A stretch of DNA of 64,000 nt from Helicostylum pulchrum (taxonomy: Eukaryota > Mucoromycota > Mucoromycetes > Mucorales > Mucoraceae), in the NCBI GenBank assembly GCA_025677825.1, contig JAIXMO010000007.1:62001-126000 (forward strand), read 5' to 3'. A program made the translations under genes and the position numbers. The number at the start of each line of letters is the position of its first letter. Positions within the stretch are counted from its first letter, which is position 1. Positions 34,607-44,448 of the stretch are shown piece after piece. The notes beneath the pieces are model-generated. The model was not told the DNA's origin. It made no database searches and saw nothing but the letters and a program-made list of their open reading frames with translations.

Positions 34607-36491
34607 GTTTAACTGTTATTTCTTTATACATTAACAAGAAAAAAAAAAAGATTTTTTTTTGTTTATTTTTTTATATAATAAAACGGCGCCTTTTCTCTCT
34701 CTCTCTCATCGAATGCACGTGATAGTGATTTATATAGTGGTATTACTGCTCTACCCCATTCTAAGTTTTTGGCTCTTAATATCATTTTGTTTACCAAACA
34801 TTAGTGTAGAATACGTAGAAACAGAATCAGGGGAAGCGTATCCTAATTGGTTATTTTTTTTTTTGCTGATATGGTCCTTCAATCTCACTCATTTTTTTCC
34901 GCCGAATAATAACCGTAGTTTACCATGTGAATTACTTCCCATAATAGTTTTTCAGGTACCAAGTTGTAGCGCACGTTTCTTATGCTATTTTTCTTTTTTT
35001 TTCCCGTATAAGCCTTTGATTATAAAATTAAAAAAACGGTACTTTTTTTATACAATAGTTTTCTTTACACCAAACAAGCCGTTCGGGTTTGCCTGTTTTC
35101 GTTAGGTCTGTGATACGAAAACGTTTGCGGTTAATGAAAAGCGATATTTTTAGTACGTATTACTGTGAGGGTGTTTTTTTTTATTGAAGCAGGCAATAGA
35201 GAAAAGAAAATGTAACCATCAATTACAGAGTGGGATAACATAAGTTGATTAAAAGAACATAAACTAAAAAGCAGTACCTGAGAAAGGTATACTTTATTGA
35301 AAAAAAAAAATGTATTCCGTATCTTCATATCGAAGAGCTTAAGGGGCTAATCATTTTTGTCGTTGGATTATTAATAGTTTTTTTATTTTTAGCAACAATA
35401 TAAAGGTTGGCAGTATTATTAGATTATTCTCTTTTGAACAATGAGCATGCAGCAATCGTGCTAAAGAAAAAAGATCAGTTTGAAAATCACTGCTTCGCTG
35501 AGATATCGTAGCTTAAAAAATCGCTCTCATAAGAATCACTACATACAATGTTTTGCGTTTTTATAGGTTGGGTTAGGTTGCAAAATTTCTTTTTGGATCA
35601 AGGTCTTTACCAAGTCAAGTGGAAAGACCACGATCTAACACATGATGTCACAGATACTACCAGCAAGTAACGGTGTGAGTGGTGAACCTGTAGAGTATTT
35701 TTCGCCTCCATTTAAAAACGTATTTTGTAGTTTCGTATCCACCAAATAAACTGCTGTTCCTATTGTATCTCTGACTATGTGTCGGTATATAAAAAAAAAT
35801 AAGGCAAATATATATATACATGGATGAAAGACCTTTAAATTAAACTCTTTTAGTTTATCTTTACTCTCTATTTTATTTTGTACCTGAATTTCCTTGGATC
35901 TTACTTTCCGTTGAACTTTTTACTTGATGCTCACTTTTCTTACTATTGCCTTATTGTACTTTTTTTAAACTCTACAGCGCTATCTATCAATTAATATTAT
36001 AAAAAAAAAAACTAGAACTACAAATATCTGTTTACTGTTTTCTTAACAAATGCACATAAAAAACTGGTGTGGAAATAATTTTATTGGCTGTAATTTATAC
36101 CCATTTAAACTACTATTCTACAACATGTACAATACACATTGCTGTTTTCTCTGAAAGTCGACTGCTAGACACTGCCTAATATGCCTAATATTGCTCATGG
36201 CGATATTTTGAAACTAGACATTCAGTTTGGTGGTGGGTATTGTAATAGCTTATTGTGTTACAAAATGCTTTTTTTGACACAAATATGATCCCCTTTATTT
36301 GACAGATGCATGTTGTCAGGTACAAATGTAAGTTTACATAAACGCTTCTAAAAACATTCAAGTAAACCCTATTTTAACCTTCACTTCTTGTCATTTCACT
36401 TTTATTAGCTTTAATGTCAATCATTTTAAAACATTAAGCATCTAAAGGGGTTTTTTCTTCTGTAATGAACCAAACCCTGGGTACATTGAGC
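34607..36491. other. Intergenic region upstream of IRE1
   Basis: About 1.9 kb. The left part is the IRE1 promoter (E-box listed separately). A 148-codon open frame at 34659-35105 (+) is Phe/Leu-rich, antisense to the promoter, with no domain; it is rejected as a gene. Nothing else is recognised. Confidence 0.5.
34716..34721. promoter_or_regulatory. CACGTG E-box upstream of IRE1
   Basis: A palindromic CACGTG lies 110 bp upstream of the IRE1 start codon, next to a CT-repeat tract. It is the core site for bHLH/bZIP factors. A short motif, so a functional role is only possible. Confidence 0.3.
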
Positions 36492-36498
36492 TATAAAA
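36492..36498 (+). promoter_or_regulatory. TATAAAA box before the candidate mini-gene
   Basis: A TATAAAA string lies 41 bp upstream of the ATG at 36533. Such strings are frequent in AT-rich DNA, so support is modest. Confidence 0.3.
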
Positions 36499-36532
36499 AA
36501 AAGCTTTTTAGTTTTCTGAACTAATAAGTATA

Positions 36533-36740
36533 ATGCTTTTTAAGATGCTTCTTCCAAGTACTGTATCCTTTTGTATCGTGGTGATTGTTCCTTTTATTAA
36601 AAGGTAAGGATTTAAACTGCTTTACTTATAAATATTTAAACCTAATCATAATGTCTATTTATAGCGGTAAATGTTGGTGCTGGTGCTGCTGCTGCTGCTA
36701 CTGCTGGAACTGGTGTTGCAGTTGTTGTATTCGTTGTTAA
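36533..36740 (+). CDS. Candidate 48-residue cysteine-rich membrane/secreted peptide
   Basis: Exons 36533-36603 and 36665-36740 join through a 61-nt intron with GTAAGG and TTATAG ends. The first exon encodes a short basic start and a hydrophobic helix (LLPSTVSFCIVVIVPFI), like a signal peptide or membrane anchor. The second is almost only Cys and Trp with a few Gly, Tyr, Asn and Ser (includes CWCWCCCCCYCWNW), ending in CIRC and a stop. The Cys codons come from a TGC/GCT trinucleotide repeat, so the reading could be accidental. The other phase would read an Ala/Val-rich segment, but the chosen splice sites put it in the Cys phase. It resembles in outline small Cys-rich tail-anchored (CYSTM-type) proteins. 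No family is claimed. Confidence 0.25.
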
Positions 36741-36938
36741 TATGACGGGAAAGAATGGTAAATGGGATTTTTATTTATTTTGCTTATAAACTGATTCTGA
36801 TTCAGTCCTTTTTTTTTTATTTCTCTAGAATATAATTTCTTTCTCCTCCCTTTGAAACACTGCTATTTATAATTGTACTGGCTTTTGAAAGCAACAGGAC
36901 ATAACGGTTGCTAAAGTGGTTTTTTGACGAGCTGTTTA

Positions 36939-37019
36939 TCTCCTTCTCCCCTGCCTCGTTTACGAGCGGTTCGTGCAGTTTAACCTGCGTGTAATGGCAC
37001 ACCAACCATGCGGATATCG
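36939..37019. repeat. Direct repeat unit A, copy 1
   Basis: Shares CTCGTTTACGAGCGGTTCGT and then CTGCGTGTAATGGCACACCA in order with 37187-37275. It is noticeably GC-richer than its surroundings and contains small inverted repeats (CTCG-TTTA-CGAG; GTGT-6-ACAC). It lacks 7 bp present in the other copy. Confidence 0.8.
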
Positions 37020-37186
37020 AAAGGGTCGTAGTTGGAGGTATTCAGTCTTCTGATAAAAAAAACTTTAGTGACTTGACTCGTTCTTTTTGTTGGATATTGC
37101 CAGTAATGTCAACGGGTTTGTAAAGCAATGACCAACTTTTGATGATTCTGATTTCTGGCGAGTATATTCTACCTTGGTGGGTTCTG

Positions 37187-37275
37187 TCTCCTTCTCTCTC
37201 GTCCTCGTTTACGAGCGGTTCGTGCAGTCCCCCTTTTAACCTGCGTGTAATGGCACACCAACCATGCGGATATCG
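37187..37275. repeat. Direct repeat unit A, copy 2
   Basis: Same unit about 250 bp downstream with a 7-bp insertion (a C-run) between GTGCAG and TTAACC. On the minus strand this copy reads as an open frame (with HGWCAITRR), while copy 1 shifts frame at the indel. It may be a fragment of a foreign or mobile sequence. Confidence 0.8.
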
Positions 37276-37905
37276 TAGGGAGGTCGGATTGATGGTTCCC
37301 GTCTCGGTAGTCTTCTCTAAGGAAAACAGTGTCATTAAGTAGTTGTGTTGTTGTGGATACTTATCCTTTGGCATCATCATCTTTTTTTTTTTATATTTAT
37401 GTATGTGTTTATTTTTATATTTAGATACATGTATATATATTTTTTTCACGTATATGTATGAACGTGATGAGACTTCAGCTAGTGTATCTCCTCGTGGTTA
37501 GTCTTGGGAAACTTTCACTTTGGAAACTTTTTTTGTTTCCTTATTGTAAAGGCCAAAGCACTGGTAACTTTATTTAAATAATAAAAAAAAAAAGTAGCTG
37601 TTTTTCTTTAAATAAAGAAAGTTTTTCAATCTCTTTGACATGTAGTGCTTATTGTGGTAATCAAGATTTTATATTTTATTTCGTCACAGAAGTAAATATT
37701 GATATCAAAAAAATCACTAAATATGACTAAAAAGTATCTTTCTCCGTATAAAATTTTTGCATGAAAAGAATACAGCATTAAACTTGTTTAAAAAGAAAAG
37801 GGTATAATTCCTCTAAAATAATGTTTTTATTCAGGTAGACTTCTCAATGACACACTATTATAATTTATTTATTTTTCTGTACAATCAAAAAACAACAACC
37901 CACTT

Positions 37906-38784
37906 TTACAACTGTTGAGCACGCCAATCTTCTTCTTCTTCACTCTCGCTCTCATCATCATCATCAAACATGGATTCAGTATGTTGAACGACTTTACTCT
38001 TTAACAGCTGTCTTACACTCGACTTTAACCCCATATCATCATTTGTCTGTGTCTCGTTATGTGGTAATTGACCTTGCTGACGCATTAATTTTAATTTCTC
38101 TACTCTTTGATCAAGCAGCGCTTGTTCTCTCGAGATATCTTCATGTCTCTCCAACCAAAATGTTTCATCGTCTTGATCTTGTTCTTGTTTCGATTCTTTA
38201 GTTACATCAATCATAGCGTCGTTAAATGCCTCTAAATCTTTTTCTAGGTTTACTTGGGCTTGTTCTCCTGGTGCTAAATTGCCTTGAATACGCGCTTCTA
38301 CTTCTGGGTCGTCAAAGAAGCCTGTAGGAATCGATCCGTTATTTTCTTCTTCTTCTTCCTCTTCGTCTTCTTCAATAGGTTCTGCAGAATCGAAAAAATC
38401 GTTAGGTAAACCCATATCTTGGTCTTCCTCTTCTTCTTCTTCTTCAGAAGACACTTGTTCATCAAGTTCAATTTCTTCCATGCGTGAACGTTTGGTATCT
38501 TGTGGTGGTGGTGATGGTGCTTTACGTTTTAAACTTTGTTGTTGTTGTTGTTGTTGTTGTTGCTGTTGTTTTAAAGCTTTTAACTTTTGAATATTATCTC
38601 TGTGTACAGTAGACCCTAAATGAGCTTGCCAAACTGCATGACTCTTGACTGGAGAATTACATACAATGCAAATCAATCGATTGGTTTCATCATATTTAGC
38701 AAAAGGATGAGTTACTTTTGTTTCTTTGTTTCTTTCGGTTTGTTGTTTTTTTAATAAACGACGAACATCTGGTTTAGAAGACAT
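37906..38784 (-). CDS. ZNF830/CCDC16-like C2H2 zinc-finger protein
   Basis: A single exon of 292 residues. Near the N-terminus a U1-like C2H2 finger reads CIVCNSPVKSHAVWQAHLGSTVHRDNI, with Cys, Cys, His and His in the spacing of splicing-associated zinc fingers. The following poly-Gln and basic/acidic tracts and the C-terminal coiled coil (with LLDQRVEKLKLMRQQGQL) match the layout of ZNF830. That protein is a component found with spliceosomal and Prp19-related complexes and is needed for genome stability in animals. Starts 190 bp from the NOP13-like gene on the opposite strand, so the two share a short promoter. Family call comes from the finger and overall layout. Confidence 0.82.
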   Translation of the reverse strand: MSSKPDVRRLLKKQQTERNKETKVTHPFAKYDETNRLICIVCNSPVKSHAVWQAHLGSTVHRDNIQKLKALKQQQQQQQQQQQSLKRKAPSPPPQDTKRSRMEEIELDEQVSSEEEEEEEDQDMGLPNDFFDSAEPIEEDEEEEEEENNGSIPTGFFDDPEVEARIQGNLAPGEQAQVNLEKDLEAFNDAMIDVTKESKQEQDQDDETFWLERHEDISREQALLDQRVEKLKLMRQQGQLPHNETQTNDDMGLKSSVRQLLKSKVVQHTESMFDDDDESESEEEEDWRAQQL

Positions 38785-38974
38785 GCTTAAAAAAGGTTAT
38801 AAAAGTAAAAACTTCCCTCATCTCTACACACCATTTTGATACTTTCTGCAAAATGTACAGGTGGCTTATGTGACCGCCTTTCTCTCTCTTTTCTTTATTG
38901 AAATCAAGGTCCTTTTTTTTCTTTTTTTTTTCTTTTCAACTGTAGACCTCTATTTTTATATACGTAAAGCAAAT

Positions 38975-40435
38975 ATGGGAAAGACGGAAGCTAACGAAGT
39001 CGATGATAAGTTCGACGTACTTGCCGAGATCACCGAAATGAATGTTGACTCTGACGAAGAGACTCGTCTTGCTGAAAAGGCCGAGCGTAAGAAGCTTCGT
39101 AAAACAATGACACCTGAAGAAAAAGAAGCTCAACGTAAAATTAACAGAGAGAACAGAGAAAAGAAGAAGCTCAAGAAAGACTTGAACAAGAAGAGAAAGG
39201 TAACATACTTCAGATATACGAAGGGGTTAATGAGACTAATTTTTTTTTTTTTCTGTGGATCAGAGAGGAGAGTTAAGCGAAGCTGAAGAAGAGGACGAGG
39301 AGGAAAAGGAACCAGTTCTTGATGCCGATGGTAATGTTGTTGAACCCAAGAGAAAGCTCGCCAAAGACGAAAAGAAGAAGAAGGAGATGGAATACGGTAT
39401 TTGGGTTGGTAACCTTTCTTATGCTACCACCTTGGCCAGTATCAAGGATTTCTTTAAAGATTGTGGTGAGATTACTCGTATCAAGTGCCCCAAGGGTAAC
39501 GGTGCCAAGAATTACAACAAAGGGTAAGCAAAACGCACATACACAAAAATAAAAGAAAGTATAAACCACTAACACATTGTAAAACAGTTTCGCATACATT
39601 TTCTTTGCTTCTCCTGAGGAAGCAGCAAAGGGTCTTGCTATGAACGAAAAGCAATTAGAAGGCAGATCACTTTTAATCAAGGATTCCGAGAATTTCGAAA
39701 GAGCTGATGGATCCGTAGCACCTACTGAAGCAGAAAAGAAGGAAATCAAAAAGCAAAAGAACCCTCCTTGTCCTACACTTTTCCTTGGTAATTTGAGTTT
39801 TGATACAACAGAGAAGTCTATTCGTGAAAACTTTGAGTGGGCTGGTGATATTCGTAAAGTACGTGTTGCTACTTTTGAAGATTCTGGAAAATGTAAAGGG
39901 TGAGTTTTTTTTATCACGGTAAAGAGAAAGAATGGCTGATTAATATACATGTATGTCTAGTTTTGCCTATGTTGATTACTATGTCGTTGAATCAGCTACA
40001 AAGGCTATTCGTGCCCCTGATAAACACATGTTGGATGGACGTAAAGTACGTGTAGAATTCGGTAGTGCTGAAGCACATTTAAGATCAAAGCCTTGGTTAA
40101 TGCGTGAAAAGCAAAAGGCTAGTGAACCTCGTAAAGAAGGAGAAACACCATCTACAGACTCTGCTGCACAACCCGAACAATCTTATTCCAAGAGAGGAGA
40201 TGGTGAAGCACCTTATGCCAAGAGAGAGGACGGTGGTGAAGCATCTTATGCCAAGAGAGAAGATGGTGAAGCACCTTACCCCAAGAGACAAAAGGGTGAT
40301 GCTGACTTTAGAGAAAGACGACCAAAGAAGCCTGTTAGTCACGAACGTGTTAAGCCTGGTCAAGCATTGTATGCTGCTCAAAGACAAAAGCCCTCTGTTC
40401 AAGAATTTACTGGTAGTAAGATTACATTTGATTAG
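38975..40435 (+). CDS. NOP13: NOP13-like nucleolar protein with two RRMs
   Basis: Four exons (38975-39199, 39264-39523, 39588-39899, 39961-40435) join in frame to 423 residues. After a Lys/Glu-rich N-terminus with coiled coil, RRM1 has GIWVGNLSYATTLASIKDFF (RNP2) and GFAYIFFASPEEA (RNP1). RRM2 has TLFLGNLSFDTTEKSIRENF and GFAYVDYYVVESA. This pair and the linker KKQKNPPCPTLFLGNL fit yeast Nop13 and S. pombe Rnp24, nucleolar proteins of pre-60S or pre-ribosomal particles. The tail has imperfect tandem units of the form EAPYAKREDG and ends basic. The upstream in-frame ATG at 38861 would add a Phe-rich leader, so 38975 is taken as the start. Confidence 0.88.
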
Positions 40436-40843
40436 AAAAATCACTTTTTACATATATACATTTTTAAAAGGATATCAATAATAAATAAAAAAAAAATTGT
40501 GCATAAATCTGTCATGGTATATTTAAAGGTGTAACCCAAGTGACAACCTTATTATCCAAGGTATACTAAAGTATTTATCTATGCATTACACTTGGATTAA
40601 AAGGAAATAACGTTTACCCCTAAAAGTTAATTACCCTTATTTAAACGGAGTCTCTCCAATTGCAAACACGCGCACCTTACAACTAGAAAAAAAAACTAAT
40701 TTATTTCTATAGTGACCAATTGGAAAGTAAAGTTTGATACTCCCTGCTATCAAAGTTCTCTCTCTCTTTTTTTTCCCCTCAACTGATAACCCCAATGTGC
40801 AACACAACAACACGAAAGTGATTAAAACACAGTTCTTTTTGGG

Positions 40844-40850
40844 TGACGTC
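40844..40850 (+). promoter_or_regulatory. TGACGTC (CRE/ATF-like) site upstream of KES1-like gene
   Basis: A TGACGTC string in a locally GC-richer patch, 90 bp upstream of the start codon. It matches seven of eight bases of the bZIP CRE palindrome. Function is a possibility only. Confidence 0.3.
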
Positions 40851-40939
40851 GAGAAGGCGGCCGTTGTCGTCGATTTAAAAAAATGAAAAAAGTTTTGACC
40901 CCTTTTTTTCTTCTTCTTCTTCTTCATCTTAAACAACAA

Positions 40940-42270
40940 ATGACATCTTCCGACAATACACTTGAGAGTATTCCTGCTGACCAACAAGGTAGCTTTTCTT
41001 CTTTCCTCAAGACCTTGGCTTCTTTCACAGGAGATCTTTCTAGCTTGACTTGTCCTTCTTTCTTGTTGGCACCCATCTCTTTATTAGAATATTCGTAAGT
41101 GTGCAATAAAAAATAAAAAAAAGTAAACAAAAAGGAAGGAAGACCTAAAAAAAACTTATACGTAATAGTTCTTTCTGGGCTGATCAACCTGAGCTTGTAA
41201 GTGAATATATAATAATAATAAAAAAGGAGAGGGAAAAAAAGTGTACTGATATAAATTATAGTTGAGATCAGTTGGTAAGTCAGATAATGCCGAAGAAAGA
41301 TTTTACGCTGCTATGAAGTGGTTTATTTCTTCATTAAATGGATCTTTCAGTAGTCGTGTACCCAAGGGAGAGTGGGAAAAGAAGCCCTTCAACCCTATTC
41401 TTGGTGAACAGTTTATTTGTCAATGGCAAGACAATACCCGTATTGTCTGTGAACAAGTATCTCATCATCCTCCTGTGTCTGGATTCTATATTGAAAACAA
41501 AGAAGCAGGTGTAATTGTAAATGGACATGATGGTCAAAAGACTCGTTTTTCAGGTACTCAAATGTTGATTGATCAAATTGGTTACTGTACTTTAAAGTTG
41601 ACTCAACGTGATGAGACTTATCTGTTCACATTACCTTCTGTTTCTGTCAATGGTATTTGGTACGCTGGTAAAGTATTATCATCATAGCTGTAAATTATTA
41701 GCATGTGATACTAATAATTTTGTAGCACCTTATGTTGAACTTTATGGTACTTCATTCGTTCATTCTTCCAGTGGATTTTCAGCTGCTATTGAATATACTA
41801 CAAAGGGTTGGATCTCAGGTGAAGTTCATCATTTCAAAGCAACTGTGAACCACGAAACACTCAGTTCACCTACTGTTATTGAAGGTCAATGGACTGGTAA
41901 ATCCAATATCACCAAGAACAACAAGACAACCGAGTTCCTTGATTTAACTAAGCTTGAAAAGCAAGCACCTACTGTTAAACCTCTTGAAGAACAATCCGAA
42001 TTAGAATCTCGTCGTATTTGGAAAAAGGTATCTGAAGCATTAAAGGCTGGCGATTATGCTGCCGCTTCTACTGAAAAATCTTTAATTGAAAATGAGCAAC
42101 GTGCACTTCGTAAAGAGCGTGCCACTGCTAATCAAACTTGGGAACCTGCTCACTTTACAAAAGTATCTGGTGAAGCAATCTATGGTGATTTACGTGAAAA
42201 GATCGTTTCAAAGGCCGATTCAAAGTTTATAGATACTATGGGTGAAGGTGGCTGGATGTATAAGGCTTAA
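40940..42270 (+). CDS. KES1: Oxysterol-binding protein homologue, KES1/OSH4-like
   Basis: Four exons (40940-41094, 41169-41196, 41262-41667, 41726-42270) join in frame to 377 residues; the second exon is only 28 nt. The ORP signature EQVSHHPP is intact, preceded by KKPFNPILGEQF, and followed by APYVELYGTSFVHSSSGFSA and GWISGEVHHFKATV. There is no PH or ankyrin domain, as in the short Osh4/Kes1 class (434 residues in yeast). These proteins exchange sterol for PI4P between membranes at the Golgi and plasma membrane. An in-frame upstream ATG at 40883 would add a Leu-rich peptide encoded by a CTT repeat, so the later ATG is preferred. It is about 55 residues shorter than yeast Kes1. Confidence 0.92.
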
Positions 42271-42377
42271 ATTAATAAAAAAACAAAAAAGTAAATACCT
42301 GTTCTAAAAATTTCTATTTTTCCTTTGACCACTTTTTAAGCTTTTTTTTATTTTTTCCCTGCAATCAAAGATTTGAC

Positions 42378-44235
42378 ATGGTTAAAAGTGTAAAGAAACA
42401 ATCAAGACTATACAGTTATTTCGGTCAAGGTACCAAAAAGGAAAACAATAGTAGACCAGCTGTCAAGGTTGAAAATGAATTGAAAGCCATGACGTTAGAA
42501 GTGAAAGAGTAATATATATATATATTTTTTTTCTCATTTCCGAAGTTAGAGTTAAATCCGTTTTAAACTTTATACTTTTACAAGTAGTGAGGTAGAAAGT
42601 AAACGAAATAGTGACGAAGAAATGGACAAAGAAGATAGTGAAGAAGAAGAGGTTGTGGTCACAAGAAAGCGAAAGCGAATTATACGAGTTGAAGAAAGTA
42701 GTAGTAATAGTGACGAAGAAGAACCCTTACGACAACGTTTGACAAAGTTAAAAAAAGGTAAAGAGTAGTACTACAGCATATTTTAAAAAAGTACATATTA
42801 AAACCTATTTTTAGTGGAGCAATGTGATGATATTCATGACGAAGAATTGAATTTTCTTGACAAGTCAGGTAAAATAGATAAAACAAACAAGACAACAATT
42901 GAATGACTAATACTTGTAATAGATATATTACAAGAGAGAACACGTGGAAAGAGAGTATCACGATATAGTGAGGCGTTAAAAAAGCTTGCTGGTGCGTAAA
43001 TTAAACTGACATTGTATTATTTATGTATGCTGATCTGCTACTTGACTAGATAAAAAATCAAGATTAGGCAATTTTCAAGGTGAAAAAGGTCCTATTGACT
43101 ACTTTATCAATGAAGATGATAATGAAGATGAAGACGACGATGAAGACGATGATGACGATGAGGATGAAAGTGAACAAGATTTCTTTATAGTAGACGATGA
43201 TATGATTGATGGTGAGAAAAATACGGACATTGAGTCCGAGATGAATAAAGTCGAAATGCCAGGTAATAAACAAATACTTGTTTTTGTGTGTGGGTGTATA
43301 TATATTCATCAACTGATAACAATTAAAAAAAAAAGCTGAATTTTCTTCTGCAAGGACTCAATCGTTTAGTAAACAGTTGTCTCTTTACATTAAATATTTA
43401 GTTGAATTATCATTAAATCCAACCTATAATATTTGCAAGTATTTTACTATAAAAAGCTTATTGTTTATTATTGTTACCCTAATTTAGAAGTTTTTTTTTT
43501 TTTTTTTTAGTGGTAACCAACAACAAATTTAAAATTGCAAAAAATGCCGTGATTAGACGAGTACAGAGTTATAAGGATTCAATGGTAACCAGTGATGTTT
43601 GGTTAACCTCGTTCAAAGTATGAAACACATTATACACATGATTCAAATAAATAACAAATCAACAATACAATACAATAGGAGGCTGTAGATAAATACCCAA
43701 ACTGGATATTTAAGCAAATGTACGAAGACTCTACCTTCCTATGTGACGCTTGTAGGTCAAATAAGCCTGCTAGATACAAAATACAACTCTGTTCGGATGA
43801 AATACCGAGTCAAGTAACATTACATGTAGGAAGTGAGTGCTATAGAAAAGGCCAAATGTACCACAGGTTTTATCATTTCGAGTTACACATGTACAATAAA
43901 GTAAAGGAACAAGTAGTAACTGAGATGATGTCCAAACGCTTCGATACCGAAACTATGTATGCATATCTGGTTGAAACTGGATTTACGAAAAGGGTATATA
44001 AATATATTTACTATTGTGGGGGGGAAGATTGGGGTTAAACCTTTTTTTTTTAATCTTTTTTTCTTTCTTTTCTTTTCTTTTACTGTAGCTTGTGAATGAG
44101 GTTAAAGGCATGTTCAATAAAGTCAATCAATTATACAATCTCAAATCTCAAAGAACAAATATAGCGGACGATACAAGCAGCAGCAGCAATCATAGTAGTA
44201 GTAGCAGTGAATATTCGTCATCTGAAGATTCATGA
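42378..44235 (+). CDS. DUF4211-domain nuclear protein
   Basis: Nine exons (42378-42508, 42588-42757, 42815-42868, 42923-42991, 43050-43262, 43336-43434, 43511-43617, 43679-43993, 44089-44235) join in frame to 434 residues. The N-terminus starts with a PIP-box-like QSRLYSYFG and is otherwise basic and acidic, with long Asp/Glu runs. From about residue 240 the DUF4211 domain appears: YIKYLVELSLNP, then STFLCDACRSNKPARYKIQL, then GSECYRKGQMYHRFYHFE. The paired Cys residues suggest a zinc site. The tail is Ser-rich. DUF4211 proteins are nuclear and poorly understood; the acidic stretch and possible PCNA box suggest chromatin. The sixth intron uses a GC donor (GCAAGT) with an AG acceptor; the frame needs it. 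Confidence 0.8.
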
Positions 44236-44448
44236 AACACACGTATTATTATTTTTAGTGCGACCATGCTTTTTTAAATATATTTTTTTTTTTAGTATTT
44301 AAATCCCCACTTGTTTTTTTTTATTTTACTTCTTTTTTCTCTTTTATATATATTTATTACTTTTTTTTTTTTTTTTTTTTTTTTCTTTTCTCGTATTATA
44401 TCTTTGCAGGAACACCCTATTTTTTGCTTATATTCTTTTATATTAGAA

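Larger units (their letters stand above)
36741..37905. other. Intergenic region with a short direct duplication
   Basis: Contains two near-identical segments of about 80-90 bp, listed separately, and the 3' flank of the ZNF830-like gene. Minus-strand open frames over this area (36817-37005, 37042-37449) read through the duplicated segments; I do not recognise them as genes. Confidence 0.45.

Noticed and set aside
34659..35105. 148-codon open frame (+) upstream of IRE1
   Set aside because: Phe/Leu/Tyr-rich from T-rich DNA, no domain, no splice-linked continuation, and it overlaps the promoter.
37042..37449. 135-codon minus-strand ORF over the duplicated unit
   Set aside because: Kept only as a repeat: it reads across a duplication whose other copy is out of frame, and I recognise no domain.
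39273..39950. 225-codon open frame on the minus strand
   Set aside because: Antisense shadow of the NOP13-like gene, crossing its introns, with no domain.
40883..40939. Upstream in-frame ATG for the KES1-like gene
   Set aside because: It would add a Leu-rich peptide from a CTT repeat; family members start near the later ATG.
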